Shown one piece after another: positions 7,913 to 15,675 of a stretch of DNA of 64,000 nucleotides. A model generated the notes under the pieces. That model was not told the origin of the DNA. It saw only the letters and a list, made by a program, of their open reading frames with translations, and ran no database searches. How positions within the stretch are numbered: position 1 is the first letter of the stretch; every line of letters begins with the position of its first letter. Source of the stretch: JACMLD01 sp044227095 (GTDB lineage Bacteria > Bacteroidota > Bacteroidia > Chitinophagales > Chitinophagaceae); the NCBI GenBank assembly GCA_044227095.1, contig JBGAFV010000001.1, positions 4,402,001 to 4,466,000 on the forward strand, written 5' to 3'. The translations under genes were made by a program, and so were the position numbers.

Positions 7913-9079
7913 TTGCCAGAAACATCATCAATAAAGAAAATCATCATCCTCGGCCCGGCACATCCTTACCGCGGAGGCGGCATAACTACGTTCAATGAAA
8001 GGCTGGCAACAGAATTTCAAAACCAGGGTTATGATGTAACGATCTATAATTTTTCATTGCAATACCCTTCATTTCTTTTTCCGGGTAAATCGCAGTATTC
8101 AAACGAACCGGCTCCTGCTCATTTAAAAATTCTTAGAAAGGTTAATTCTGTAAACCCGTTTAACTGGCTTACCGTTGGCAACGAATTAAAAAAGCTAAAA
8201 CCAGATGTAATTGTTGTTCGTTTCTGGTTGCCGTTAATGGGCCCGGCACTTGGTTCAATATTAAGAAGGGTAAAAAAGAACGGGTATACCAAAATAGTGG
8301 CAATAACTGATAACGTTATTCCGCATGAAAAAAGACCTGGCGACAAACCCTTCACCAGGTATTTTATACAATCCTGCGACGCTTTTATTACTATGAGCGA
8401 AAAAGTGCTGAAAGATGTAAAGTCGATAGAACCCAATAAACCCGCAATACAGGTGCCGCATCCTTTGTATGATAGTTTTGGTGAAGCGATTTCAAAAAAT
8501 GCAGCGAGAGAAAAATTAAAAATTAAGAATGAAGAATTAGTAATCCTGTTTTTTGGCTTTATTAGAAAATACAAAGGACTCGATATTTTATTACAAGCAA
8601 TGCGTTTGATAAAAGATCAGGTTCCCAATTCCCAATTTCCAATCCCCAAATTGCTTATTGCAGGAGAGTTTTACGAAGACGAAAAAGTTTACCAGCAGCA
8701 GATTGATACATTGGATATAAGAGATATACTGATTCTTAAAACTGGTTTTATAGCAGACAATGAAGTGAAGAATTATTTTTGTGCTGCAGATGCAGTTGTA
8801 CAACCATATCGCAATGCTACACAAAGCGGGGTCACCCCCCTCGCCTATCATTTTGAAAAACCGATGATAGTTACCAACGTAGGTGCTTTGCCAGATTATG
8901 TATTGCACAAAAAAACGGGCATTGTAGCAGAACCAACAGCCACGTCACTTGCTGCAGCTATTGAGCGTTACTTTCAATTAGGTGAGTCGTATTTTTTACC
9001 GCAACTTCGTGAGGAGAAAAAGAAATATTCCTGGAAAGTGCTGACGGGGAAGATTGTTGAGTTGGCAGAAAGTATCTAG
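7913..9079 (+). CDS. GT4-type glycosyltransferase containing heptamer-repeat inserts
   Basis: This 388-residue protein starts at TTG 7913, since no ATG occurs before the conserved N terminus (IIILGPAHPYRGGGITTFNERL) and a stop lies just upstream. The GT-B fold is recognisable: the N-terminal GGG loop, the second Rossmann domain from ILFFGFIRKYKGLD, and the C-terminal PYRNATQSGVTPLAYHFEKP region corresponding to the nucleotide-sugar-binding EX7E segment, then TNVGALPDYV. It probably transfers a sugar to an envelope glycan. Two tracts in its frame are 7-nt repeats: 8512-8546 (encoding KLKIKNEELVI) and 8621-8648 (encoding VPNSQFPIPK). Both lie at surface-loop positions beside the second Rossmann domain. 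It precedes the heptose genes on the same strand. Confidence 0.85.
   Translation: MPETSSIKKIIILGPAHPYRGGGITTFNERLATEFQNQGYDVTIYNFSLQYPSFLFPGKSQYSNEPAPAHLKILRKVNSVNPFNWLTVGNELKKLKPDVIVVRFWLPLMGPALGSILRRVKKNGYTKIVAITDNVIPHEKRPGDKPFTRYFIQSCDAFITMSEKVLKDVKSIEPNKPAIQVPHPLYDSFGEAISKNAAREKLKIKNEELVILFFGFIRKYKGLDILLQAMRLIKDQVPNSQFPIPKLLIAGEFYEDEKVYQQQIDTLDIRDILILKTGFIADNEVKNYFCAADAVVQPYRNATQSGVTPLAYHFEKPMIVTNVGALPDYVLHKKTGIVAEPTATSLAAAIERYFQLGESYFLPQLREEKKKYSWKVLTGKIVELAESI
8512..8546 (+). repeat. heptanucleotide repeat tract inside coding sequence (A)
   Basis: Five consecutive 7-nt registers read AAAATTA, AAAATTA, AGAATGA, AGAATTA, GTAATCC. They are translated in frame as part of the GT4 protein (KIKNEEL). 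Confidence 0.75.
8621..8648 (+). repeat. heptanucleotide repeat tract inside coding sequence (B)
   Basis: Four 7-nt registers read GTTCCCA, ATTCCCA, ATTTCCA, ATCCCCA. They are translated in frame as NSQFPIPK-type sequence in the GT4 protein. The ATTCCCA unit resembles cyanobacterial STRR units. Confidence 0.85.
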
Positions 9080-9300
9080 CTGTTAGCTATTAGCTGCTAG
9101 CATCATTCAGTTTGTCATCGACACGAAGTATCTCAGGCATCTGCAATAAAGCAATTTATTGTTTTGTTTTTTGGGCACCAGCATTGGAATACTATTAAGC
9201 ATTGTTGTGTCACTCTCTTGTGCAACATAACTTTATTGAAACAAAATACAATTGCGAACTTTGAAAACTAATAGCTGATAGCTAACGGCTAATAGCTTTA
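9078..9300. repeat. heptamer tracts and a shared 34-nt element between GT4 gene and hddA
   Basis: 9078-9098 reads AGCTGTT, AGCTATT, AGCTGCT. 9266-9300 reads AACTAAT, AGCTGAT, AGCTAAC, GGCTAAT, AGCTTTA. Between them, 9187-9220 holds a copy of the element ATACTATTAAGCATTGTTGTG followed by TCACTC, found at three other places. A -7-like GAACTTTG with an upstream TTG lies at 9232-9263, a weak promoter candidate for hddA. Confidence 0.7.
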
Positions 9301-9319
9301 AAAAATCAAGAATTAAAGT

Positions 9320-10342
9320 ATGATCTACAGAAGCAAAGCTCCTTTGCGCATAGGCCTTGCCGGTGGTGGTACAGATGTAAGTCCGTATAGCGATCTCTAT
9401 GGTGGTGCAATATTAAATGCAACAGTAAGCCTTTATGCATATGCCAACATAGAACCCTTGCAGGAAAAAACAATTGTATTGCAGGCACTGGATAGAAAAG
9501 AAGAAAAACGTTACGACTGTGCAGAAAGCTTACCCATTGATGGAACGCTTGATTTGTTAAAAGGTGTATACAATTCCATTCAGCGGGATTATAAAATGCC
9601 CTTAACAGGTTTTCGCCTTAGCACATTTGTAGATGCGCCTGCAGGCAGTGGCCTGGGCACTTCATCAACCCTTGTTGTTGCCATTATTGGTGCATTTGCA
9701 GAAATGTTGCGGCTTCCGCTGGGAGAATACGATATGGCACATCTTGCTTACAATATTGAAAGAAATGATTTGCAAATGGCCGGTGGCAGGCAAGATCAAT
9801 ACGCGGCTACATTTGGTGGAGTAAACTTTATGGAATTTTATGGAGATGACAAGGTTATTGTAAACCCGCTGCGCATCAAACAACAATATTTATTTGAATT
9901 GGAAAATAACCTGCTGCTGTATTATACATCTACCAGCAGGGAAAGTGCTAAGATTATTGAAAAGCAAAGCAGCAATGTTGTCAATAAACAATCAAAATCA
10001 ATTGAAGCCATGCACCAGTTAAAGCAGCAGGCACAAATGATGAAAGAAGCATTGCTAAAAGGAAGATTACATGAAATAGGTGAAATACTGGATTTCGGTT
10101 TTCAGCAAAAAAGACAAATGGCAGAAGGCATCAGCAATACACTTATGGAAGATATTTATGAATGCGCTAAAAAAGCTGGCGCAACGGGTGGCAAAATTTC
10201 TGGTGCAGGCGGCGGCGGATTCATGGTGTTCTATTGTCCAGACATCAGCAAATACAAAGTACAGGATGCACTTAAACAATTCGGCGGTTATTGTCAGCCT
10301 TACAGGTTTACAGATCACGGACTTACTACCTGGACGATATAA
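9320..10342 (+). CDS. hddA: D-glycero-alpha-D-manno-heptose 7-phosphate kinase (GHMP family)
   Basis: This 340-residue GHMP kinase has RSKAPLRIGLAGGGTDVSPY at the N terminus, which is the signature of the HddA/LmbP sugar-kinase group. The ATP-binding motif DAPAGSGLGTSSTLV is at residues about 104-118, and the C-terminal GHMP motif KISGAGGGGFMVFY at about 292-305. HddA phosphorylates D-glycero-D-manno-heptose 7-phosphate at C1 in the GDP-heptose route used for S-layer and capsule or O-antigen glycans. gmhA, hddC and gmhB follow on the same strand, which fixes the assignment more firmly than homology alone. The gene is separated from gmhA by a 730-nt repeat island, so the two may not share one message. 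Confidence 0.9.
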   Translation: MIYRSKAPLRIGLAGGGTDVSPYSDLYGGAILNATVSLYAYANIEPLQEKTIVLQALDRKEEKRYDCAESLPIDGTLDLLKGVYNSIQRDYKMPLTGFRLSTFVDAPAGSGLGTSSTLVVAIIGAFAEMLRLPLGEYDMAHLAYNIERNDLQMAGGRQDQYAATFGGVNFMEFYGDDKVIVNPLRIKQQYLFELENNLLLYYTSTSRESAKIIEKQSSNVVNKQSKSIEAMHQLKQQAQMMKEALLKGRLHEIGEILDFGFQQKRQMAEGISNTLMEDIYECAKKAGATGGKISGAGGGGFMVFYCPDISKYKVQDALKQFGGYCQPYRFTDHGLTTWTI

Positions 10343-10428
10343 ATAAAGAGCAAAGAAAATTTAACTCCGTTGATTGTAATGACCTCTACAATCATAATTG
10401 CATACAAGTGCTAATAAAAAAGCACAAG

Positions 10429-10494
10429 GCGTTCCTATGGAACGCAACTACACCCCAAAATCATTTTTACCCATAAAATGTCCCGATAGGACAT
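10429..10494 (-). repeat. REPIN-like paired palindrome element, family A, copy 1 (inverted)
   Basis: Palindrome GCGTTCC-TAT-GGAACGC at 10429-10445 and palindrome ATGTCC-CGATA-GGACAT at 10478-10494 enclose a spacer with ACCCATAAA. The reverse complement matches copies at 10946-11012 and 12581-12647. Confidence 0.85.
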
Positions 10495-10599
10495 GAAACG
10501 CAATAGCCATTACATTATGTTCCGTAAGAACATTATATAGACTACCTGGGCGATATAGTTCCCAAAAGATTAGGCTAAAGCCAATGTTAACTTCGATAT

Positions 10600-10656
10600 A
10601 ACCCAGCGCTTAAGGGCTGGGTTAAAAAACCATCTCACACGGGCTTTAGCCCAATA
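10600..10656 (+). repeat. REPIN-like paired palindrome, family B, copy 1
   Basis: Palindrome AACCCAGC-GCTTAAGG-GCTGGGTT is followed by an 17-nt spacer and the palindrome GGGCTTTAGCCC, then AATA. Other copies lie at 10810, 55510 (inverted) and 55761. Confidence 0.85.
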
Positions 10657-10809
10657 GTCATTCTTGGTGATTACTAATTATACCTGACGTTATAAAAAAC
10701 AATCTTCTTTTTACAATCATTGCTTAAAACTATTGATGTTCCATATTATAGACTACCTGGGCGATATAGTTCCCAAAAGATTAGGCTAAAGTCATGCTGA
10801 CTTCGATAT

Positions 10810-10866
10810 AACCCAGCGCTTAAGGGCTGGGTTAAAAAACCATCTCACATGGGCTTAGCCCAATAA
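10810..10866 (+). repeat. REPIN-like paired palindrome, family B, copy 2
   Basis: Same composition as copy 1, inside the second 211-bp unit; the distal palindrome is GGGCTTAGCCC, one base shorter. Confidence 0.85.
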
Positions 10867-10945
10867 GTTATTCTTAATGATTACCAATTATACCTCACGT
10901 TATAAAAAACAATTTTCTTTTTACAATCATTGCTTAAAACTACTG

Positions 10946-11012
10946 ATGTTCCGTAGGAACATTTTATGGGTAGAACCATATCCAACACGTCGGCTGCGTT
11001 CCATCGGAACGC
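10946..11012 (+). repeat. REPIN-like paired palindrome element, family A, copy 2
   Basis: ATGTTCC-GTA-GGAACAT at 10946-10962, spacer TTTATGGGTAGAACCA..., GCGTTCC-ATC-GGAACGC at 10996-11012. The total length is 67 nt, identical to copy 3. Confidence 0.9.
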
Positions 11013-11047
11013 TTTATGCTAAAAACCACATAAAACCACATTCTTGC

Positions 11048-11055
11048 TATATTTG
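11048..11055 (+). promoter_or_regulatory. -7 box TATATTTG of gmhA promoter
   Basis: An exact TANNTTTG match ends 18 nt before the gmhA ATG. The -33 region lacks a clear TTTG. Confidence 0.45.
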
Positions 11056-11073
11056 CAAACCATTTATAAAGAC

Positions 11074-11655
11074 ATGAACCAGATAAAGAAAATTATTGAG
11101 GAATCCGTAGCGGTAAAAAACCAAATTCTTGCAAACGAAGCAATGCTTGCTGATATTGATAAGCTTACCAACACAACTGTGGCTGCATTGAAAAATGGCA
11201 GCCGTGTTTATTTCTGTGGCAACGGTGGCAGCGCAGCAGATGCACAACATCTGGCGGCGGAGTTCAGCGGACGTTTTTATCTGGACAGGGATGCACTGCC
11301 TGCAGAAGCTTTGCACTGCAATACATCTTATCTCACTGCAGTTGCCAACGATTATAGTTACGATGTAATTTATGCACGTCTTGTAAAAGGGCTCGCCAAT
11401 AAAGGAGATGTTTTAATAGGCCTTTCTACTTCCGGCAATTCTGGCAATATTGTAAAAGCATTTGAGGTTGCCCGTGAGAAAGGTGTAATCACCGCTGGCT
11501 TTACCGGAGAAGGCGGTGGCAAAATGAAAACCTTAAGCGATTTTTTGTTTGCTGTTCCTTCTAAAAATACACCACGCATACAGGAAAGCCATATCATGAT
11601 TGGCCATATCTTTTGCCAGTTGGTGGAAGAAAAATATTTTACTCCTGCTCATTAA
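11074..11655 (+). CDS. gmhA: sedoheptulose 7-phosphate isomerase
   Basis: The start is placed at ATG 11074 (MNQIKKIIEESV), behind an exact -7 box; an upstream in-frame ATG at 11044 would lie before that box. The 193-residue SIS-domain protein carries the GmhA signature FCGNGGSAADAQHLAAEFSG (about residues 46-65), LIGLSTSGNS(G)N (about 110-121), and the C-terminal RIQESHIMIGHIFCQLVE helix with the zinc-site His and Gln. It converts sedoheptulose 7-phosphate to D-glycero-D-manno-heptopyranose 7-phosphate, the first step of both heptose routes, and acts in the cytosol. hddC follows 15 nt downstream. Confidence 0.95.
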   Translation: MNQIKKIIEESVAVKNQILANEAMLADIDKLTNTTVAALKNGSRVYFCGNGGSAADAQHLAAEFSGRFYLDRDALPAEALHCNTSYLTAVANDYSYDVIYARLVKGLANKGDVLIGLSTSGNSGNIVKAFEVAREKGVITAGFTGEGGGKMKTLSDFLFAVPSKNTPRIQESHIMIGHIFCQLVEEKYFTPAH

Positions 11656-11670
11656 CAGGTTTCATCAATT

Positions 11671-12369
11671 ATGCAAATTAAAGAAGCAATTATTCTTGCA
11701 GGCGGTTTGGGAACACGGCTACGATCTGTATTGCCCGATTTGCCCAAATGCATGGCGCCTGTAAATGGAGAACCTTTTCTTCATTACATAATTGCGTATT
11801 ACCGCGAACAGGGTATTGAAAGATTTATTTTCTCGCTTGGCTATAAGCACGAAGTGATCAGCAAATGGATAACAACACAATATCCTGGCCTTGCTGTAGA
11901 ATTTGTTATTGAAGAAACACCATTGGGAACAGGCGGCGCCATAAGGTTTGCTGCAGAAAAAGCCAAAGACAAAAATATACTGGTGCTTAATGGCGATACA
12001 ATTTTTAAAGTAGACGTACAGGAGCTGGGAGCATTTCATACAAAAAATACTGCTGATTGTACGCTTGCATTAAAGCCAATGAAAAACTTTGAGCGGTATG
12101 GCGTTGTAGAAACAACCGATGATGGAAGGATAAAAAGTTTTAAAGAGAAAAAATATTACGCAGAAGGTTTAATTAATGGTGGCGTGTATATTTTAAATAC
12201 AGAAAAATTCAGGAAGCAGAAATGGCCTGAAAAATTTTCGTTTGAAAAAGATTACCTGGAAGTTGTTTTCTCAACCAATCCTGTTTACGGCTATGTACAG
12301 GAAGGCTATTTTATAGATATTGGTATACCAGAAGATTTTGAAAGGGCACAGCAGGAGTTGGGTCATTAA
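11671..12369 (+). CDS. hddC: D-glycero-alpha-D-manno-heptose 1-phosphate guanylyltransferase
   Basis: This 232-residue nucleotidyltransferase starts 15 nt after gmhA. The N terminus is EAIILAGGLGTRLRSVLPDL followed by PKCMAPVNGEPFL, the sugar-nucleotide pyrophosphorylase signature with Lys. VLNGDTIFKVD is the metal-binding (G)D segment at about 109-119, and YFIDIGIPEDFERAQ ends the protein. It belongs to the short NTP_transferase group. GDP transfer is assigned because it sits with hddA and gmhA; homologues that use other nucleotides or hexoses cannot be separated by motif alone. Confidence 0.87.
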   Translation: MQIKEAIILAGGLGTRLRSVLPDLPKCMAPVNGEPFLHYIIAYYREQGIERFIFSLGYKHEVISKWITTQYPGLAVEFVIEETPLGTGGAIRFAAEKAKDKNILVLNGDTIFKVDVQELGAFHTKNTADCTLALKPMKNFERYGVVETTDDGRIKSFKEKKYYAEGLINGGVYILNTEKFRKQKWPEKFSFEKDYLEVVFSTNPVYGYVQEGYFIDIGIPEDFERAQQELGH

Positions 12370-12370
12370 T

Positions 12371-12419
12371 AATTAGGAATTAAAAATTAGTAATTCTATT
12401 AGTCTGAATTGATAATTTT
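12371..12419. repeat. heptamer tract after hddC
   Basis: Registers AATTAGG, AATTAAA, AATTAGT, AATTCTA, TTAGTCT, GAATTGA, TAATTTT directly follow the hddC stop codon. Confidence 0.65.
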
Positions 12420-12430
12420 TGGAGACAAAC

Positions 12431-12825
12431 ACTAGTAACACAGATGGGGCATCGTTGCTACGCCCGCCAGAACGAATTCATTCGGGCAGGATCAGTTCAA
12501 CTAATGAGCGATATCTGATCAAATCTTTATTCAACTAACCATTGAGCAAGGAGTTAAGATAATGCTTGAATCCATTCTGTATGTTCTGTAGGAACATTTG
12601 ATGGGTAGAACCACGTTCAAGTTGAGAATTGCGTTCCATAGGAACGCCTGTTGCTAATTCGATTCAAAAGCGCATTCCTCCAAATATTTAGTTCTGTGAA
12701 TTGATGTTGAATGTTTGAGGATAAGCCCAAAGATCATCCGTGTTACAATAGTTGAACGGAGCGACGTCCGCCCGGCTGGCCATTCGGATGGCAACGACTG
12801 ATCAATCTGTATTACAATTGCTGAA
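12431..12825. repeat. inverted ~80-nt element pair flanking a family A element
   Basis: The segment 12431-12510 (ACACAGATG, CATCGTTGC, CGCCCG...CGGGC, TTCAACTAATG) has its degenerate inverted counterpart at about 12735-12825 (CCGTGTTACAATAGTTGAA..., GGCAACGACTGATCAA, TGTATTACA). They bracket the family A paired palindrome at 12581-12647. No gene is present. Confidence 0.65.
12581..12647 (+). repeat. REPIN-like paired palindrome element, family A, copy 3
   Basis: ATGTTCT-GTA-GGAACAT, then TTGATGGGTAGAACCA..., then GCGTTCC-ATA-GGAACGC; 67 nt in total. Confidence 0.9.
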
Positions 12826-12867
12826 AACAAGTATAGAGACAGAAATCTATAATTGTGCCGCACAGTC

Positions 12868-12902
12868 TAAATGCTAAATACTATATACTGAATACTAAAT
12901 AA
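12868..12902. repeat. heptamer tract directly upstream of gmhB
   Basis: Five registers read TAAATGC, TAAATAC, TATATAC, TGAATAC, TAAATAA, ending 11 nt before the gmhB start codon, so the tract forms the gene's leader region. Confidence 0.8.
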
Positions 12903-12913
12903 ACAAAAAACAA

Positions 12914-13471
12914 ATGCTCGATTTAAGCAAGGTAGACAAAAGCTGGACATTATTCCTGGACCGTGATGGCGTAATAAACCACGATAAGGTGGGCAGTTAT
13001 ATTTTTAAAGTAGAAGAATTCAGGTTTTATGATGGCGTATTGAATGCACTTAAAACATTTAACCAGGTATTTGGAACGATTGTTATTGTTACCAATCAAC
13101 GCGGCGTAGGCAAAGGCTTAATGAGCGAACTTGACCTGATGGAGATTCACAATAAAATGTTACAGGATACTGAAACTGCCGGCGGCAGGATTGATGCGAT
13201 TTACTATGCAACCTCGCTGGACAATAACCACCCCGAACGCAAACCCCACCCCGGTATGGCGTTGAAGGCAAAAGCAGATTTTCCTGAAATTGATACCAGC
13301 AAATCTATTATGGTAGGCAACAACCTTAGCGATATGGAATTTGGCCGCAATGCAGGCATGCACACTGTTTTTCTGCTTACCACACAACCCAATCTGCCGC
13401 TGCCTGATGCATTAATAGACCAGGCCTACAACAACCTGTTAAATTTTGCTGAAGCATTGCCTTTAGCATAA
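12914..13471 (+). CDS. gmhB: D-glycero-D-manno-heptose 1,7-bisphosphate 7-phosphatase-type HAD hydrolase
   Basis: This 185-residue HAD-IIIA phosphatase has motif I LFLDRDGVINHD (about 13-24), motif II IVTNQRGVGKG (about 58-68), the motif III Lys in RKPHPGMALKAK (about 99-110) and motif IV VGNNLSDMEFGRNAGM (about 134-149). It removes the C7 phosphate before guanylylation. The Cys-rich zinc loop found between motifs II and III in E. coli GmhB is absent (YYATSLDNNHPERKPHP has no Cys). It completes the four-enzyme GDP-heptose set with gmhA, hddA and hddC. A heptamer tract forms its leader. Confidence 0.85.
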   Translation: MLDLSKVDKSWTLFLDRDGVINHDKVGSYIFKVEEFRFYDGVLNALKTFNQVFGTIVIVTNQRGVGKGLMSELDLMEIHNKMLQDTETAGGRIDAIYYATSLDNNHPERKPHPGMALKAKADFPEIDTSKSIMVGNNLSDMEFGRNAGMHTVFLLTTQPNLPLPDALIDQAYNNLLNFAEALPLA

Positions 13472-13574
13472 AATTTATTGCCTGGATCTGCGTTGAAGTG
13501 CTGCGGTTAAAATTTAAGTTATTCACAATAACCAAAGCCACCGGAAATAGTAACTTCGTTACACATTATTTGCT

Positions 13575-14600
13575 ATGAAAAAAGTTTGCTTCTTTACTTT
13601 AATTCTTGTTTTGTGCAGCATTGCTTTTACGGCAGGCGCACAAAAAATAAGTGTAGCCGATAGGAAAATGTTTGCAAAAAAAGAAGATTCGCTTAAGATT
13701 TTTGCAGACAGCATGATAAATGCCGAAACAGCCGGTAAACGTTTTTTATCAGACAGCCAGTTTGTAAGAACATTTGTCCGCACTTTAAAAATCACCAATT
13801 CATTCTCCTACCATTTTGATTCTTTGCCAACTGTATCTAAGCTATATCCGCAGGACAGTAGTTTCAGGATTTTTACATGGCAGTTAAAGAAAGACGAATA
13901 CATGTATTACCAGAAAGGCGCTATACAAATGAAAACTCCTGATGGATCGCTTAAACTGTTTCCATTGTTTGATGCATCTATGTTTACAGATAAACCTATT
14001 GACTCTGTAAGAACAAGAAAAAACTGGATTGGCGCAATCTATTATCGCATTATTCAAAAAGAATTTAACGGAAAAAAATATTATACACTGCTTGGCTTTG
14101 ATGATTACACCGTAAGCAGCAACCGTAAATGGATGGAAGTATTAACTTTTGACGATGCAACAGGCGAACCAATGTTTGGCGGACAAGTAATCAGTTTTAA
14201 AGACGATACCAGCAGAAAAGCAAAGCCTGTACTTAATCGTTTTGCCATTGAGTTTAAAAAAGAAGCCCGTACACAGTTTAACTATAATCCGGAAATGGAT
14301 ATGATTATTTACGACCATCTTGTTTCTGAAAGTGATGAACCAGGAAAAAAAGAAACGTATATACCCGATGGCGATTTTGAAGGTTTCCGCTGGGAAAACG
14401 GCCACTGGGAACATGTAGATAAAGTATTCAACTTTAAATTACAAAATGGCGAGTTTCCACAAGAAGCTACTATTAAAGATGCAAACGGAAATATTGACGA
14501 GAAAAAACTGATGGAGCAATCAGAAAAGAATATTGAGAATGCAAAGAAGAAAGAAGAAGCTGCTAAAAAAACGCCGGTGAAGAAAACAGGCAACCAATAG
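13575..14600 (+). CDS. secreted protein of unknown function
   Basis: This 341-residue protein has a signal peptide (MKKVCFFTLILVLCSIAFTAGAQ). The mature part starts with a Lys/Asp-rich helix, then a mixed alpha/beta core with SFSYHFDSLPTVSKLYPQDSS, FRIFTWQLKKDEYMYYQKGA, YYTLLGFDDYTVSSNRKWME and FGGQVISFKDDT, and ends in an acidic/basic helical tail (NIENAKKKEEAAKKTPVKK). I recognise it as a recurrent Bacteroidota hypothetical but know no function. It is likely periplasmic. A TAACTTCG -7-like box lies at about 13549-13556. A heptamer tract (14607-14641) follows the stop. Confidence 0.75.
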   Translation: MKKVCFFTLILVLCSIAFTAGAQKISVADRKMFAKKEDSLKIFADSMINAETAGKRFLSDSQFVRTFVRTLKITNSFSYHFDSLPTVSKLYPQDSSFRIFTWQLKKDEYMYYQKGAIQMKTPDGSLKLFPLFDASMFTDKPIDSVRTRKNWIGAIYYRIIQKEFNGKKYYTLLGFDDYTVSSNRKWMEVLTFDDATGEPMFGGQVISFKDDTSRKAKPVLNRFAIEFKKEARTQFNYNPEMDMIIYDHLVSESDEPGKKETYIPDGDFEGFRWENGHWEHVDKVFNFKLQNGEFPQEATIKDANGNIDEKKLMEQSEKNIENAKKKEEAAKKTPVKKTGNQ

Positions 14601-14606
14601 AATATA

Positions 14607-14641
14607 ATTGCTGATTGCTGATTTTGTGATTTCTGATTTCT
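14607..14641. repeat. heptamer tract
   Basis: Registers ATTGCTG, ATTGCTG, ATTTTGT, GATTTCT, GATTTCT lie between two convergent genes. Confidence 0.7.
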
Positions 14642-14809
14642 ACAAATTGAAATTACGCTATCTTTTGTGAGATGGCCTATAAAGCGAATCAAACAATATA
14701 TCTTTTTTACCACTGAGGTTAGGGAGCTCTTTCACAGAGGTTAATGAGTTTTTTCTGTCCACTATGAGCAATCACAAAATCCCTAAGTCTCTACATCAGC
14801 AATAAACGC

Positions 14810-15409
14810 TTAGCCAATCAACTTATTCTTCGCTTTTATATATTCTTCTTCACTCAAGACGCCTTTCTGTTTCAGCTCAAATAATTTTTCAAGTTCTGCG
14901 GCTACAGATGGTTGAGATTTCATAGCCGATGCCAGCAGCGTTGCCTGCCGTATACCTTTCTGGTTTTCAAAATCAGTTTGCGCTTGTGTAATGGTTTCTT
15001 TTAAAAGTTTTGGGCGGCTTACTTTATCATAAATAGTAGCACCAACCTGTGCAGCCGTTTGAATTTCTACTACGCCATAGTTAAGCATATGTCCCCAGAA
15101 ATTCTGGCTGTAAGAAACATTGTTTATTTTTTCCAACGGGCTTTCTTTTGCAAAATGATTAAACAAACCTGTTTCGTCTATAACCCGCTGATTTGTCACC
15201 ACCCATATGTAAGCTTTCCACTGGAAATATTTTACTGCAAAAACAATGATGCCTAAAACTGCCAATGCCCAACCATAGCGTTCAAAAAAACCAATAAAAA
15301 ATGAGCCGACAATTGCTGCAAGTGCAAACAGTGAAGGCCATATAAGCGATATCCAGCTGGTATGGGTTACCAGTAATATTTTTTCTTCTTTTTGGAGGGG
15401 AGTTCGCAT
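14810..15409 (-). CDS. PH-like (bPH2) membrane protein with C-terminal SHOCT motif
   Basis: The start is placed at ATG 15409 (MRTPLQKEEKILLV); an in-frame ATG at 15451 is an alternative adding 14 residues. The product has 199 residues. Two adjacent transmembrane helices (about residues 18-60) are followed by a YdbS/YdbT-type bacterial PH domain (YIWVVTNQRVIDETGLFNHF, PLEKINNVSYSQNFWGHMLN, YGVVEIQTAA) and a short C-terminal SHOCT helix pair (EKLFELKQKGVLSEEEYIKAKNKLI). bPH2 proteins sit in the inner membrane; their ligand is unknown. It is convergent with the preceding secreted-protein gene. Confidence 0.85.
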   Translation of the reverse strand: MRTPLQKEEKILLVTHTSWISLIWPSLFALAAIVGSFFIGFFERYGWALAVLGIIVFAVKYFQWKAYIWVVTNQRVIDETGLFNHFAKESPLEKINNVSYSQNFWGHMLNYGVVEIQTAAQVGATIYDKVSRPKLLKETITQAQTDFENQKGIRQATLLASAMKSQPSVAAELEKLFELKQKGVLSEEEYIKAKNKLIG

Positions 15410-15675
15410 GAAAAACAACTTTGAGTTATTAGCAACATTCAATTCCTTCACCTAAAACGATAGAACGCAGATTAAAATGATTTTTATGATTGATTAAGAC
15501 TTCCTTCATCCTTATAAATCCATTAAATCTTAATTATCATAAAAATCTGCGTTCCGTCTTTCAATAGTGGCAACTAAATTTGCAGGAAGTTATAGCAAAA
15601 AGAAAAACACTGCAAATAAAGTATTGCAAATTGCGTCTTTGTATTTCGTCAGCGAAGTAAAAAAAAGGAAAGCAA

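Larger units (their letters stand above)
10541..10955. repeat. 211-bp direct duplication in hddA-gmhA gap
   Basis: The block beginning ACTACCTGGGCGATATAG at 10541 recurs at 10752. It includes AGATTAGGCTAAAG, the paired palindrome family B element, TTATACCT(G/C)ACGTTATAA and TTACAATCATTGCTTAAAAC. Its first 16 nt match the 3' end of hddA (10329-10345) with one mismatch. There is no gene in it. Confidence 0.9.
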
